From Rhodocyclales bacterium (GTDB lineage: Bacteria; Pseudomonadota; Gammaproteobacteria; Burkholderiales; Rhodocyclaceae): a stretch of DNA of 34,473 nt. The DNA is taken from NCBI GenBank assembly GCA_016235745.1, contig JACRJA010000070.1, forward strand, positions 1-34,473, given 5' to 3'. Both the position numbers and the translations under genes were made by a program. Under the pieces are notes generated by a model. It saw only the letters and a list, made by a program, of their open reading frames with translations, was not told where the DNA came from and made no database searches. Position 1 is the stretch's first letter. The number at the start of each line of letters is the position of its first letter. Shown here piece by piece: positions 27,810 through 34,473 of the stretch.

Positions 27810-28498
27810 GGCTGCAACCAATGGTCGAACACACCGTCCTCGGACTCGATGAGCAGACGCACAGGCCGCGACGCCGGTTCGGACTGCCACCACACGGTCA
27901 TGGTGAAGTCGCCGCTGTCGGTGCGCGCCGTGATGCGCTGCACCGCAATCTCGCCCAGCCCTTCCAGTTTGAGGCGCTCCGGCTGCGGCTCGACGCGGTA
28001 GGTAGCCTGCTTGATGCGCTTGCCGGTGACCACGGCGAGCTTCCCTTCCCGCGGCCCTTTCTGCCGCAGGAATCCGAGCTGGTGCATCAAGGAAAGATAG
28101 TCCTGCTCATGATCGGTGAGCGGCAGATCCACCGTCTTCCCTTTGCGCGTGCTGCGCACAGTGCGGGCATTCCAGTCGAAATCGAGCATCTCGGGCGGCT
28201 TGCCGGAGCGCAGGCGCTCGTAGTGCAGCGGATGAAAGCCCGCCTTCGCATCCCAGGTGCCGTTGCTCGTGCGGGTCTCGTTGACCTGGACGACCAGCGC
28301 CACCAGACCGGTGCTCTGCAATTGCAGCGACATGGTGTAGCGCCCGTCGTCGCTCAGCGTCCAGCTCAGATCGGCCTGTCCGATCTGTATCCCCCCTTCG
28401 CCGCTCAGCACGCGATAGACGAGCCGTTGCGACTCGGCGGCAAAGGAGGATGCCGCCGCGAGCACCCCCACGAGGAAGAGAATTTTTTTCAACATCAT
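27806..28498 (-). CDS. DUF3108 exported protein
   Basis: A 230-residue protein with a clear signal peptide (MMLKKILFLVGVLAAASSFA, cleavage near AES), so probably periplasmic. The mature part (RLVYRVLSGEGGIQIGQADLSW...) matches DUF3108, a beta-strand-rich family of unknown function. The start overlaps the purN stop as ATGA. There are two adjacent ATG codons, and GGAGG is 1 base before the first but 4 before the second (28495), so the second may be used. The end overlaps rsmB as GTGA. Its place between purN and an RNA methyltransferase does not suggest a role. Confidence 0.85.
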   Translation of the reverse strand: MMLKKILFLVGVLAAASSFAAESQRLVYRVLSGEGGIQIGQADLSWTLSDDGRYTMSLQLQSTGLVALVVQVNETRTSNGTWDAKAGFHPLHYERLRSGKPPEMLDFDWNARTVRSTRKGKTVDLPLTDHEQDYLSLMHQLGFLRQKGPREGKLAVVTGKRIKQATYRVEPQPERLKLEGLGEIAVQRITARTDSGDFTMTVWWQSEPASRPVRLLIESEDGVFDHWLQP

Positions 28499-29145
28499 GC
28501 CTCCAAGGGCGGCCAGACGAGGGCCGATTCCTGCGCGCAGGCCGGCGATCCCTGCAGCACGACGCGACCGTCGGCCGTGAGGCGCAGGCGATCTTCGACG
28601 AACCAGCGCACCGCCTGCGGATAGATGCGGTGTTCCTGCGCGAGCACCCGCGCAGCCAGCGTCTCGGGGGTATCATCGGGCAACACCGGCACCGCCGCCT
28701 GCACGACGATGGGCCCGTGATCGAGCGCCGGGGTGACGAAATGCACCGTGGCCCCGTGCACGCGGCACCCTTCCTGCAGCGCCCGCTCGTGCGTGTGCAA
28801 GCCGGGAAAGGCGGGCAGCAGCGACGGATGGATGTTCAGCATCCGCCCCTCGTAACGGCGCACGAACGCCTCGCCCAGCACGCGCATGAAGCCGGCGAGC
28901 ACCACCAGATCGGGAGCGAAGGCGTCGATCGCCGCGGCAAGCGCCGTCTCGAACGCCTCGCGCGAGGGGTGAGCCTTGTGATCGACCACCGCCGTGGCGA
29001 TGCCGTGACGCCGGGCGAATTCGAGACCAGCGGCCTCGGGGCGGTTACTGATCACCGCCGCGATGCGCGCTCCCGGGATGGCGGCGCGCACGATCGCCTC
29101 CATGTTGCTGCCGCGGCCGGAAATGAGGATCACCAGATTGCGCAC
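28495..29145 (-). CDS. purN: Phosphoribosylglycinamide formyltransferase
   Basis: A 216-residue enzyme that transfers a formyl group from 10-formyl-THF to GAR, the third step of purine synthesis. ILISGRGSNMEAI is the phosphate-binding N-terminus. The catalytic Asn-His-Asp are in MLNIHPSLLPAFPG and ALDHGPI. The open frame extends about 290 codons upstream, but that part is antisense to mutL. The GTG at 29145 (VRNLVILISG) fits the family and has AAAGGAAG 5 bases upstream. It heads a coupled series purN-DUF3108-rsmB and diverges from mutL across 63 bases. Confidence 0.95.
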   Translation of the reverse strand: MRNLVILISGRGSNMEAIVRAAIPGARIAAVISNRPEAAGLEFARRHGIATAVVDHKAHPSREAFETALAAAIDAFAPDLVVLAGFMRVLGEAFVRRYEGRMLNIHPSLLPAFPGLHTHERALQEGCRVHGATVHFVTPALDHGPIVVQAAVPVLPDDTPETLAARVLAQEHRIYPQAVRWFVEDRLRLTADGRVVLQGSPACAQESALVWPPLEA

Positions 29146-29208
29146 ACCGCTTCCTTTCTTCTCGGGTTTCCAGGGTAAACTTACATTGTAGCGTCTACCG
29201 CGAAGCCC

Positions 29209-31089
29209 ATGTCCCGCATCCACCTGCTGCCCGACGCGCTCATCAACCAGATCGCCGCCGGTGAAGTCGTCGAACGCCCCGCCTCCCTCGTCAAGGAACT
29301 GCTCGAGAACGCGCTCGATGCGGGCGCGCGCGCCGTAGCGGTGACGCTCGAGCAGGGCGGCGTGCGCCGCGTCCGCGTCCAGGACGATGGCCACGGCATC
29401 GCGCGCGAGGAACTCGCGCTCGCCGTCATGCGCCACGCCACGAGCAAGCTCAGCCGAGCGGAAGATCTGGAGCGCATCGCCACGATGGGTTTTCGCGGCG
29501 AAGCGCTCGCGGCGATCGCCTCCGTCTGTCGCCTGACGATCACCTCGCGCGCCCAGGGACGCGAGCACGCCTGGCGCTTCGATGCCGTAAGCGGCGAACT
29601 CGCTCCCGCGGCGCTGGAAGCCGGCACGGTGATCGACTGCGCCGACCTTTATTACAACACGCCGGCGCGGCGCAAGTTCCTCAAAAGCGAATCCACCGAA
29701 TACGCCCACTGCGAAGAAGCCCTGCGACGGGTAGCATTGTCGCGCCCGGAAGTGGCCTTCGCGCTCAGCCACAACGCCCGCAACGTGCTCCATCTCAAGC
29801 CGGGCACCCCCGAGGAGCGGCTTTCCGCCCTCATGGGGGAAGCGTTCATCGAGCGCAGCCGCATCGTCGAGACCGAAGCCGGGCCGGCGCGGCTCTTCGG
29901 CCGGGTGATCGAACCGCGCCACGCGGATCAGAGCCGCCCGCCGCAATACTGGTTCGTCAACGGCCGCTTCGTGCGCGATCGCATGCTGACCCAGGCGCTG
30001 CGCCAAGCCTACGCCGACGTCCTACACGGGTCGCGCCAGCCTGCCTTCGCCCTCTTTCTCACCATCGATCCTGCGCTCGTCGACGTCAACGTCCATCCGG
30101 CCAAGATCGAGGTGCGCTTTCGCGATTCGCAGGCGGTGTTTCGCTTCGTGCTCGACGCCGTGCGCCGGGCGCTGGCCCCGAGCCGCGCCGTACTCGAATC
30201 GACGGACATCGACGGGGAAGTCCCTCCTGCCGCGGCGAGCGCATCGCCTCCACCGCGGCAACCCGACCTCCCCTACCACGCAGCGCGTGGCGCTGCCGGC
30301 TCGCGTACGCTCACGCATCCCGCCGCGTCTCCTTTCGTCCCCGCCGGTTCGCGCCTGCACGACGCCGCTGCCGAGGCCGCCTATCTCGCCTTTGCCCGCT
30401 CGGCCCTTGCCCCCATGCAGGAAGCAAACGGCAGCTCGGTCGGAGAACGCCGCGAAAAAGAGGCGCTGGAAATTCCCGCCCCGCTCGCTGCCGACGACAC
30501 CCTCGCGCCTCCGCCGCTGGGCTACGCGCTGGCGCAACTGCACGGCATCTACCTGCTCGCGCAAAACGCCGCCGGGCTCGTGCTCGTCGACATCCACGCC
30601 GCGCACGAGCGCATTCTCTACGAACAGCTGAAGGAAGCATGGGATCGCACCCCGAGCGTGCAGCGCCTGCTCGTGCCGCTCGTGCTCACGGTCGATGCGC
30701 GAGAATATGCTTCATGGGAAGAACACCGGGAAACACTCGAACGCCTGGGGTTCGATCTCGGCGCCCTGGGCCCCGAGCAACTGGCCGTGCGCTCGGCCCC
30801 TTCGCTGCTTGTCCAAGGCACGCTGGAGCCGCTCGTGCGCGCCCTGCTGCACGAACTTTCCGAGATGCCACAAAGCCTTGCCGCCGAATCATTCCGTGAT
30901 AAAATCCTGGCGACGATGGCTTGTCATGGGGCCGTGCGGGCCCACCGCCCCCTCACGATCCCCGAGATGAATGCGCTCCTGCGCGCCATGGAGCGTACCG
31001 AACGCAGCGACCAGTGTAACCACGGCCGCCCCACTTGGGTGCAACTGAGCCTCACCGAGCTCGACCGCCTCTTTCTGCGCGGACGCTGA
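29209..31089 (+). CDS. mutL: DNA mismatch repair protein MutL, endonuclease type
   Basis: A 626-residue GHKL ATPase that couples MutS mismatch recognition to strand removal. N-terminal ATPase motifs: ELLENALDAGA, DDGHGI, ATSKL and MGFRGEAL. A low-complexity Pro/Ala-rich linker spans about residues 345-420. The C-terminal domain has DIHAAHERILYE from residue 461, which matches the endonuclease motif DQHA-x2-E-x4-E except Ile for Gln, and CNHGRPTW matches the conserved C-P-H-G-R-P region. It is therefore expected to nick DNA itself, in a host without MutH. In many relatives miaA follows directly; here two genes intervene. Confidence 0.96.
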   Translation: MSRIHLLPDALINQIAAGEVVERPASLVKELLENALDAGARAVAVTLEQGGVRRVRVQDDGHGIAREELALAVMRHATSKLSRAEDLERIATMGFRGEALAAIASVCRLTITSRAQGREHAWRFDAVSGELAPAALEAGTVIDCADLYYNTPARRKFLKSESTEYAHCEEALRRVALSRPEVAFALSHNARNVLHLKPGTPEERLSALMGEAFIERSRIVETEAGPARLFGRVIEPRHADQSRPPQYWFVNGRFVRDRMLTQALRQAYADVLHGSRQPAFALFLTIDPALVDVNVHPAKIEVRFRDSQAVFRFVLDAVRRALAPSRAVLESTDIDGEVPPAAASASPPPRQPDLPYHAARGAAGSRTLTHPAASPFVPAGSRLHDAAAEAAYLAFARSALAPMQEANGSSVGERREKEALEIPAPLAADDTLAPPPLGYALAQLHGIYLLAQNAAGLVLVDIHAAHERILYEQLKEAWDRTPSVQRLLVPLVLTVDAREYASWEEHRETLERLGFDLGALGPEQLAVRSAPSLLVQGTLEPLVRALLHELSEMPQSLAAESFRDKILATMACHGAVRAHRPLTIPEMNALLRAMERTERSDQCNHGRPTWVQLSLTELDRLFLRGR

Positions 31090-31165
31090 TCCCGAAAGCC
31101 CTCATTCCGCGCCCTGTTACCCCGCGCCGATTCCCGCTCACGTCGGCGCCCGCATTTAATCCAAA

Positions 31166-31332
31166 TATCATTAACCGGAAAAGGAGGTGATGCCAAAAAA
31201 GCGTCTGGGTTCGTGATCCGAACCGAGCGAGGCCGTCGATTCCCTGGAATCGGCCGTCACGAAGAGACCATCGACCCTCATCCCCCTGAAGTCATCCAGG
31301 GCGATGCGCGGTCCCCAACGCAGGAGAACGCC
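31166..31332 (+). promoter_or_regulatory. Structured leader of the KamA-like gene, with promoter-like element and mini-ORF
   Basis: TATCAT (31166-31171, 5 of 6) is a possible -10 without a good -35. Then comes AAGGAGGTGA (31181-31190), fully complementary to the 16S tail. Its ATG (31190) opens an 8-codon frame MPKKRLGS ending at 31216, but the spacing of 1 base is too short for efficient use. Three hairpins follow: GGTTCG/CGAACC (31208-31224), CGATTC/GAATCG (31237-31252), and CCCTG/CAGGG near 31285-31302. The gene's own AGGAG is at 31322-31326. No known riboswitch is recognised. Confidence 0.4.
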
Positions 31333-32691
31333 ATGAACGCGACCCCTCTCGATCCCGACACCTTTCCCGCCTTCGAGGTGTATACCGCGCGGGATCTCGA
31401 CCGCATCCCCGAGCTGGAGCGCCTGCCGCAGCAGATGCGCTTTGACATGAAAGTCGTCTCCACCGTCCTGTCCTTTCGCGTCAACCGCTACGTGGTGGAA
31501 CGGCTGATCGACTGGAACGGCGTCCCGCACGATCCCATTTTCCAGCTCACCTTCCCCCAGCGGGGCATGCTCGCCGACGAGCATTACACGGCGATCGCCT
31601 CCCTGCTGCAGGAAGGCGCAGCGAAAGATCGGCTCGAAGAAGAAGTGCGGCGCATCCGGCAGGCGCTCAATCCCCATCCGGCCGGACAGCTCGAACTCAA
31701 CATCCCGCGCGACGATGCCGGCAACCCCATCGAGGGTTTGCAACACAAATATCCAGAAACCGTACTCTTTTTTCCGGCCCAAGGGCAGACCTGCCACAGC
31801 TACTGCACCTTCTGCTTCCGCTGGGCACAGTTCGTCGGCGACAAGAGCCTGCGCATCGCCACTTCGCAAGCGCGCCAGCTCACCGAGTACTTACGCCGCC
31901 ACCCCGAAGTCACCGACGTGCTCTTCACCGGCGGCGACCCGATGGTGATGAAGACGGCGCATCTGGCCGCCTATCTCGAACCGCTGCTCACGCCCGAATT
32001 CGCCCACATCCGCAACATCCGCATCGGCACCAAAGCGCTCACTTTCTGGCCGTTCCGCTTCCTCGACCCCGGCGAAGGCGACGCGCTGCTGCGGCTCTTC
32101 GAACGGGTGCTCGCCGCCGGCAAACACCTGGCGATCATGGCGCATCTCAATCACTGGCGCGAGCTCGAACCCGAGCCGACGCAGCACGCCATCGCCCGGC
32201 TGCGCGGCATCGGCGCCACCCTGCGCGCCCAGGCCCCGCTCATCGGCCACATCAACGACGACCCGGACGTCTGGACGCGGCTGTGGCAAAAGGAAGTGGC
32301 GCTGGGAATCATCCCGTACTACATGTTCATCGAGCGCGACACCGGCGCCAAACAGCACTTCGCCGTACCCTTGGTGCGCTGCTGGCAGATCTACCGCGCC
32401 GCCGCCAGCCGCGTCTCGGGCCTGGCGCGCACCGTGCGCGGCCCCAGCATGTCGGCCGCCCCGGGCAAAGTGGAAATTCTGGGCGTAAGCAGCGTGGCCG
32501 GCGAAAAAGTGCTCGCCCTGCGCTTTCTGCAGGCGCGCGACCCGGCTTGGACCTACCGCCCCTTCTACGCCCGCTACGACGAGCGCGCCACCTGGCTCGA
32601 CGAGCTCGAACCGGCGTTTGGCGAGCGCGAATGGTTCTGGAGCGCGCCCTATCGCGCCCTGTTCGAGCAGTGCGAGGCGGTATCGGCGTAA
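31333..32691 (+). CDS. KamA-family radical SAM protein (lysine 2,3-aminomutase-like)
   Basis: A 452-residue radical SAM protein. The cluster motif CxxxCxxC is Cys154-Cys158-Cys161 (CHSYCTFCF), followed by FTGGDPMVM. A Lys379 in APGKVEI may correspond to the PLP lysine of lysine 2,3-aminomutase, which lies in PGGGGK there. The overall sequence resembles the KamA family, not EpmB, which is shorter and near epmA or efp. Substrate and PLP use are unproven. The ATG at 31333 has AGGAG 6 bases upstream; a 40-codon in-frame extension to GTG 31213 runs through the structured leader and has no family similarity. It stands between mutL and yqaA as a single plus-strand gene. Confidence 0.85.
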   Translation: MNATPLDPDTFPAFEVYTARDLDRIPELERLPQQMRFDMKVVSTVLSFRVNRYVVERLIDWNGVPHDPIFQLTFPQRGMLADEHYTAIASLLQEGAAKDRLEEEVRRIRQALNPHPAGQLELNIPRDDAGNPIEGLQHKYPETVLFFPAQGQTCHSYCTFCFRWAQFVGDKSLRIATSQARQLTEYLRRHPEVTDVLFTGGDPMVMKTAHLAAYLEPLLTPEFAHIRNIRIGTKALTFWPFRFLDPGEGDALLRLFERVLAAGKHLAIMAHLNHWRELEPEPTQHAIARLRGIGATLRAQAPLIGHINDDPDVWTRLWQKEVALGIIPYYMFIERDTGAKQHFAVPLVRCWQIYRAAASRVSGLARTVRGPSMSAAPGKVEILGVSSVAGEKVLALRFLQARDPAWTYRPFYARYDERATWLDELEPAFGEREWFWSAPYRALFEQCEAVSA

Positions 32692-32713
32692 AGGCGCGCC
32701 GAGCGGGAACCGC

Positions 32714-33301
32714 TCAGCCCCACCCCCAGCGGTAGAGCGCATAGGCGAAGAGCACCGCTGCCACGGTCGCCCAGCCGAGCCGGTCGATGATGCGGTGCAG
32801 CCTCGCCTCCATGCGCTCGCCGCCCCAGCGCATCAGCGCCGCCACGAGGAAAAAGCGCGCACCGCGCCCCACGAGCGAGGCGAGCGTGAACGGCAGCAGC
32901 GCCATCTGCGCCACGCCTGCCGCGATGGTGAAGACCTTGTATGGAATCGGCGAGAAGCCGGCGATGAACACCGCCCACGCGCCCCAGGTGTCGAACCACG
33001 CCCGTGCCTGGAGATAAGGTTCCCAATAGGAAGAACCCTCCAGCCAAGGCCGGATCCCCGCGAACGCGAAATAGCCGATGGCATAGCCGAAAAGCCCCCC
33101 GAGCACCGAAGCCACCGTGGTGAGCAAGGCCAAAGACCAGGCGCGCTGCGGCGCCGCCATGGCCATCGGCGCGAGCATCACGTCCGGCGGCACCGGAAAA
33201 AACGAGGACTCGGCAAACGACAGCAGCGCCAGATACCAGGGCGCGTGCGGATGGCGTGACCAGCGCATGGTGCGCGCGAACAGCGACGAAAAGATCTTCA
33301 T
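32714..33301 (-). CDS. yqaA: DedA/YqaA-family inner-membrane protein
   Basis: A 195-residue membrane protein with about four hydrophobic segments. The YqaA branch of the DedA/VTT (SNARE-associated) family is recognised from FAESSFFPVPPDVMLAPMA, the re-entrant-loop region with GFSPIPYKVFTIAAG, and the VGRGARFFLVAALMRWGG end. DedA proteins are linked to lipid-carrier scrambling and membrane homeostasis; the YqaA branch is poorly studied. It is convergent with the KamA-like gene (22-base gap) and divergent from miaA. No strong ribosome site is visible. Confidence 0.9.
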   Translation of the reverse strand: MKIFSSLFARTMRWSRHPHAPWYLALLSFAESSFFPVPPDVMLAPMAMAAPQRAWSLALLTTVASVLGGLFGYAIGYFAFAGIRPWLEGSSYWEPYLQARAWFDTWGAWAVFIAGFSPIPYKVFTIAAGVAQMALLPFTLASLVGRGARFFLVAALMRWGGERMEARLHRIIDRLGWATVAAVLFAYALYRWGWG

Positions 33302-33359
33302 CGACGAAAATGGCCCGAGGGGATGAGAATCGGCCGGATTCTATGCTATAGAAAAGAAA

Positions 33360-34334
33360 ATGCACATACCGCCCCCACCAAAAGGCGAGATCGCCCCCCC
33401 TCCCCTCATCCCCTGGCTGCTCGGCCCCACGGCCGGCGGCAAGACGGCGCTCGCGCTCAGGCTCGCCGAGCGTTTTCCGCTGGAGATCGTCAGCGTCGAC
33501 TCGGCGCTGGTCTATCGCGGCATGGACATCGGCACCGCCAAGCCCACGCCCCAGGAACGCGCGCGCGTGCCGCACCATCTCATCGACCTCGTCGAACCGG
33601 AAGAAGCCTACGGTGCGGCGCGCTTCCTCACCGATGCGCTCGCCGCCATCGAGGAAATCCGCGCGCGCGGGCGGCTGCCGCTGCTCGTCGGCGGCACCAT
33701 GCTCTACTTCAAGGCGCTGCGCGAAGGGCTCTCCGACCTTCCGCCGGCCGATCCGCGCCTGCGCGCCGAACTCGACGCGCGCGCCGCACGCGAGGGCTGG
33801 CCGGCGCTACACGCCGAACTCGCCCGGCTCGACCCGCAAGCAGCTGCCCGGCTTGCCCCGACCGACGCGCAGCGCATCCAGCGCGCGCTCGAGATCGTGC
33901 TGCTCACGGGCGAACCGCTCGCCGCCCGCTATGCCCGCCGCAGCGCCCCCACCCCCAGCCACCGCTGGCTGCCGCTCGCGCTCGTGCCGACGGATCGGGC
34001 GCGGCTGCACCAGAGCATCGCCGAGCGCTTCCACACGATGCTGCAGGCAGGATTCATCGAGGAAGTGATGCGGCTGCGGCAGCGCCCGCGCCTCACGCTC
34101 GCCCACCCTTCCATGCGCGCCGTGGGCTATCGCCAGGTCTGGCAGTACCTCGAAGGCACGATCGGGCGCGAAGCAATGATCGACGCCGGGATCGCCGCCA
34201 CGCGGCAACTGGCCAAACGCCAGCTCACGTGGCTGCGCCAGTTCGGCGAAGTCTGGCCCGAGCTGCGCCGCTTCGACCCCTTCGCGCCGGACACGCCGCA
34301 GCGTCTGGCCGCGGCGCTGGAGGGGGCGCTTTAG
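33360..34334 (+). CDS. miaA: tRNA dimethylallyltransferase
   Basis: A 324-residue enzyme that adds a dimethylallyl group to A37 of tRNAs reading UNN codons. The P-loop GPTAGGKT is at residues 22-29, Asp47 lies in [18 protein letters not shown], and the [12 protein letters not shown] and GYRQVWQYL motifs are present. The proline-rich N-terminus ([15 protein letters not shown]) is unusual, and the ribosome site is poor (GAAAAGAAA). An internal start cannot be excluded, but none lies between Met1 and the P-loop. The stop codon TAG abuts the terminus of an IS5-like element, so the last residues may have been set by the insertion. Confidence 0.96.
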   Translation: MHIPPPPKGEIAPPPLIPWLLGPTAGGKTALALRLAERFPLEIVSVDSALVYRGMDIGTAKPTPQERARVPHHLIDLVEPEEAYGAARFLTDALAAIEEIRARGRLPLLVGGTMLYFKALREGLSDLPPADPRLRAELDARAAREGWPALHAELARLDPQAAARLAPTDAQRIQRALEIVLLTGEPLAARYARRSAPTPSHRWLPLALVPTDRARLHQSIAERFHTMLQAGFIEEVMRLRQRPRLTLAHPSMRAVGYRQVWQYLEGTIGREAMIDAGIAATRQLAKRQLTWLRQFGEVWPELRRFDPFAPDTPQRLAAALEGAL

Positions 34335-34473
34335 AAGCTGTTTAAAAACCTACGTCAATCGGCATAGGGCGAGATGGATCATGGTGAGGGTGACGAAGGT
34401 TTCGGACGACTGTGGCGGGATTTCATGATCTTTGGCCCGCCTGCGAAAGTGATTGAGCCACGAGAAGGTGCGC
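34335..34473 (-). mobile_element. IS5-like insertion sequence, 3' end only (cut by window edge)
   Basis: Immediately after the miaA stop the sequence changes to AAGCTGTTTAAAAACC, which resembles the terminal inverted repeats of IS5-superfamily elements. The end of a transposase gene follows on the minus strand. TTAG at 34331-34334 fits the YTAR target of IS5-type insertions. The other end, and so the second copy of any target duplication, is outside the window. Confidence 0.7.
34350..34472 (-). CDS. IS5-family transposase, C-terminal 40 residues (partial)
   Basis: Reading in from the window edge on the minus strand gives RTFSWLNHFRRRAKDHE, then ETFVTLTMIHLALCRLT and a stop (TAG, plus 34350-34352). 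The T-F-S-W-L-x-x-x-R-R-x-x-K-D-x-E pattern, followed by an A/T-M-I-x-L-x-L-x-R-L tail, is the end of the DDE domain in IS5/IS427-type transposases, including the region of the last catalytic Glu. The 5' part is outside the window, so whether the gene is intact is unknown. Confidence 0.82.
   Translation of the reverse strand, partial: RTFSWLNHFRRRAKDHEIPPQSSETFVTLTMIHLALCRLT

Noticed and set aside
29146-30006. N-terminal extension of purN of about 290 codons
   Set aside because: The extension is wholly antisense to the mutL ATPase domain. PurN proteins start at the V/M-x-N-LVILISG strand, and a ribosome site precedes GTG 29145.

Overview
The window looks like ordinary chromosome from a high-GC betaproteobacterium. 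The evidence is the acnB/acnA pair, an E. coli-length AcnB, PrpE rather than Acs, DUF2788 and DUF3108 genes, an orn/rsgA pair, an endonuclease-type MutL and an rRNA-style leader at the left edge. From memory the style fits Rhodocyclales or Hydrogenophilales, but no genus can be fixed without a search.

Layout. Positions 1-125 hold a near-consensus promoter and a boxA-containing leader on the minus strand. They point out of the window, most likely toward a 16S rRNA gene. Next come acnB (minus, with its own terminator) and acnA (plus), divergently arranged, then a two-gene unit of a small DUF6394 membrane protein and a K+-channel-like protein with TrkA/RCK domains, followed by an Ap4A-phosphorylase-like gene. 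A TrmB-like methyltransferase runs against it. From 9.7 to 17 kb there are rpmE, a GT-C membrane glycosyltransferase-like gene, pgi, orn, rsgA, a thiolase and a Nudix CoA pyrophosphatase.

The most unusual region is 17.05-19.5 kb. A 341-residue R2-like/ferritin-like diiron protein and a methane-monooxygenase-type [2Fe-2S]/FAD/NAD reductase form a two-gene unit. It lies behind a perfect FNR box placed exactly as in a class II FNR-activated promoter. The diiron protein has the two ExxH motifs and a Cys at the position that is Tyr in ribonucleotide reductase R2 and Cys in soluble methane monooxygenase. No second hydroxylase subunit or effector gene is present. This is the best candidate here for an undescribed system, and its substrate is unknown.

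After it, on the minus strand, come a DUF2788 gene, the argD-argF-argG arginine cluster, prpE (propionyl-CoA synthetase), acuI (acrylyl-CoA reductase-like), and the coupled purN-DUF3108-rsmB genes. A near-identical GTCTT..AAGAC palindrome overlaps the promoters of both acnB and prpE, 22 kb apart, which suggests a shared propionate/acetate-type regulator. The right part has mutL, a KamA-family radical SAM gene with a structured leader, a DedA/YqaA membrane protein, miaA, and the 3' end of an IS5-like element abutting the miaA stop codon.
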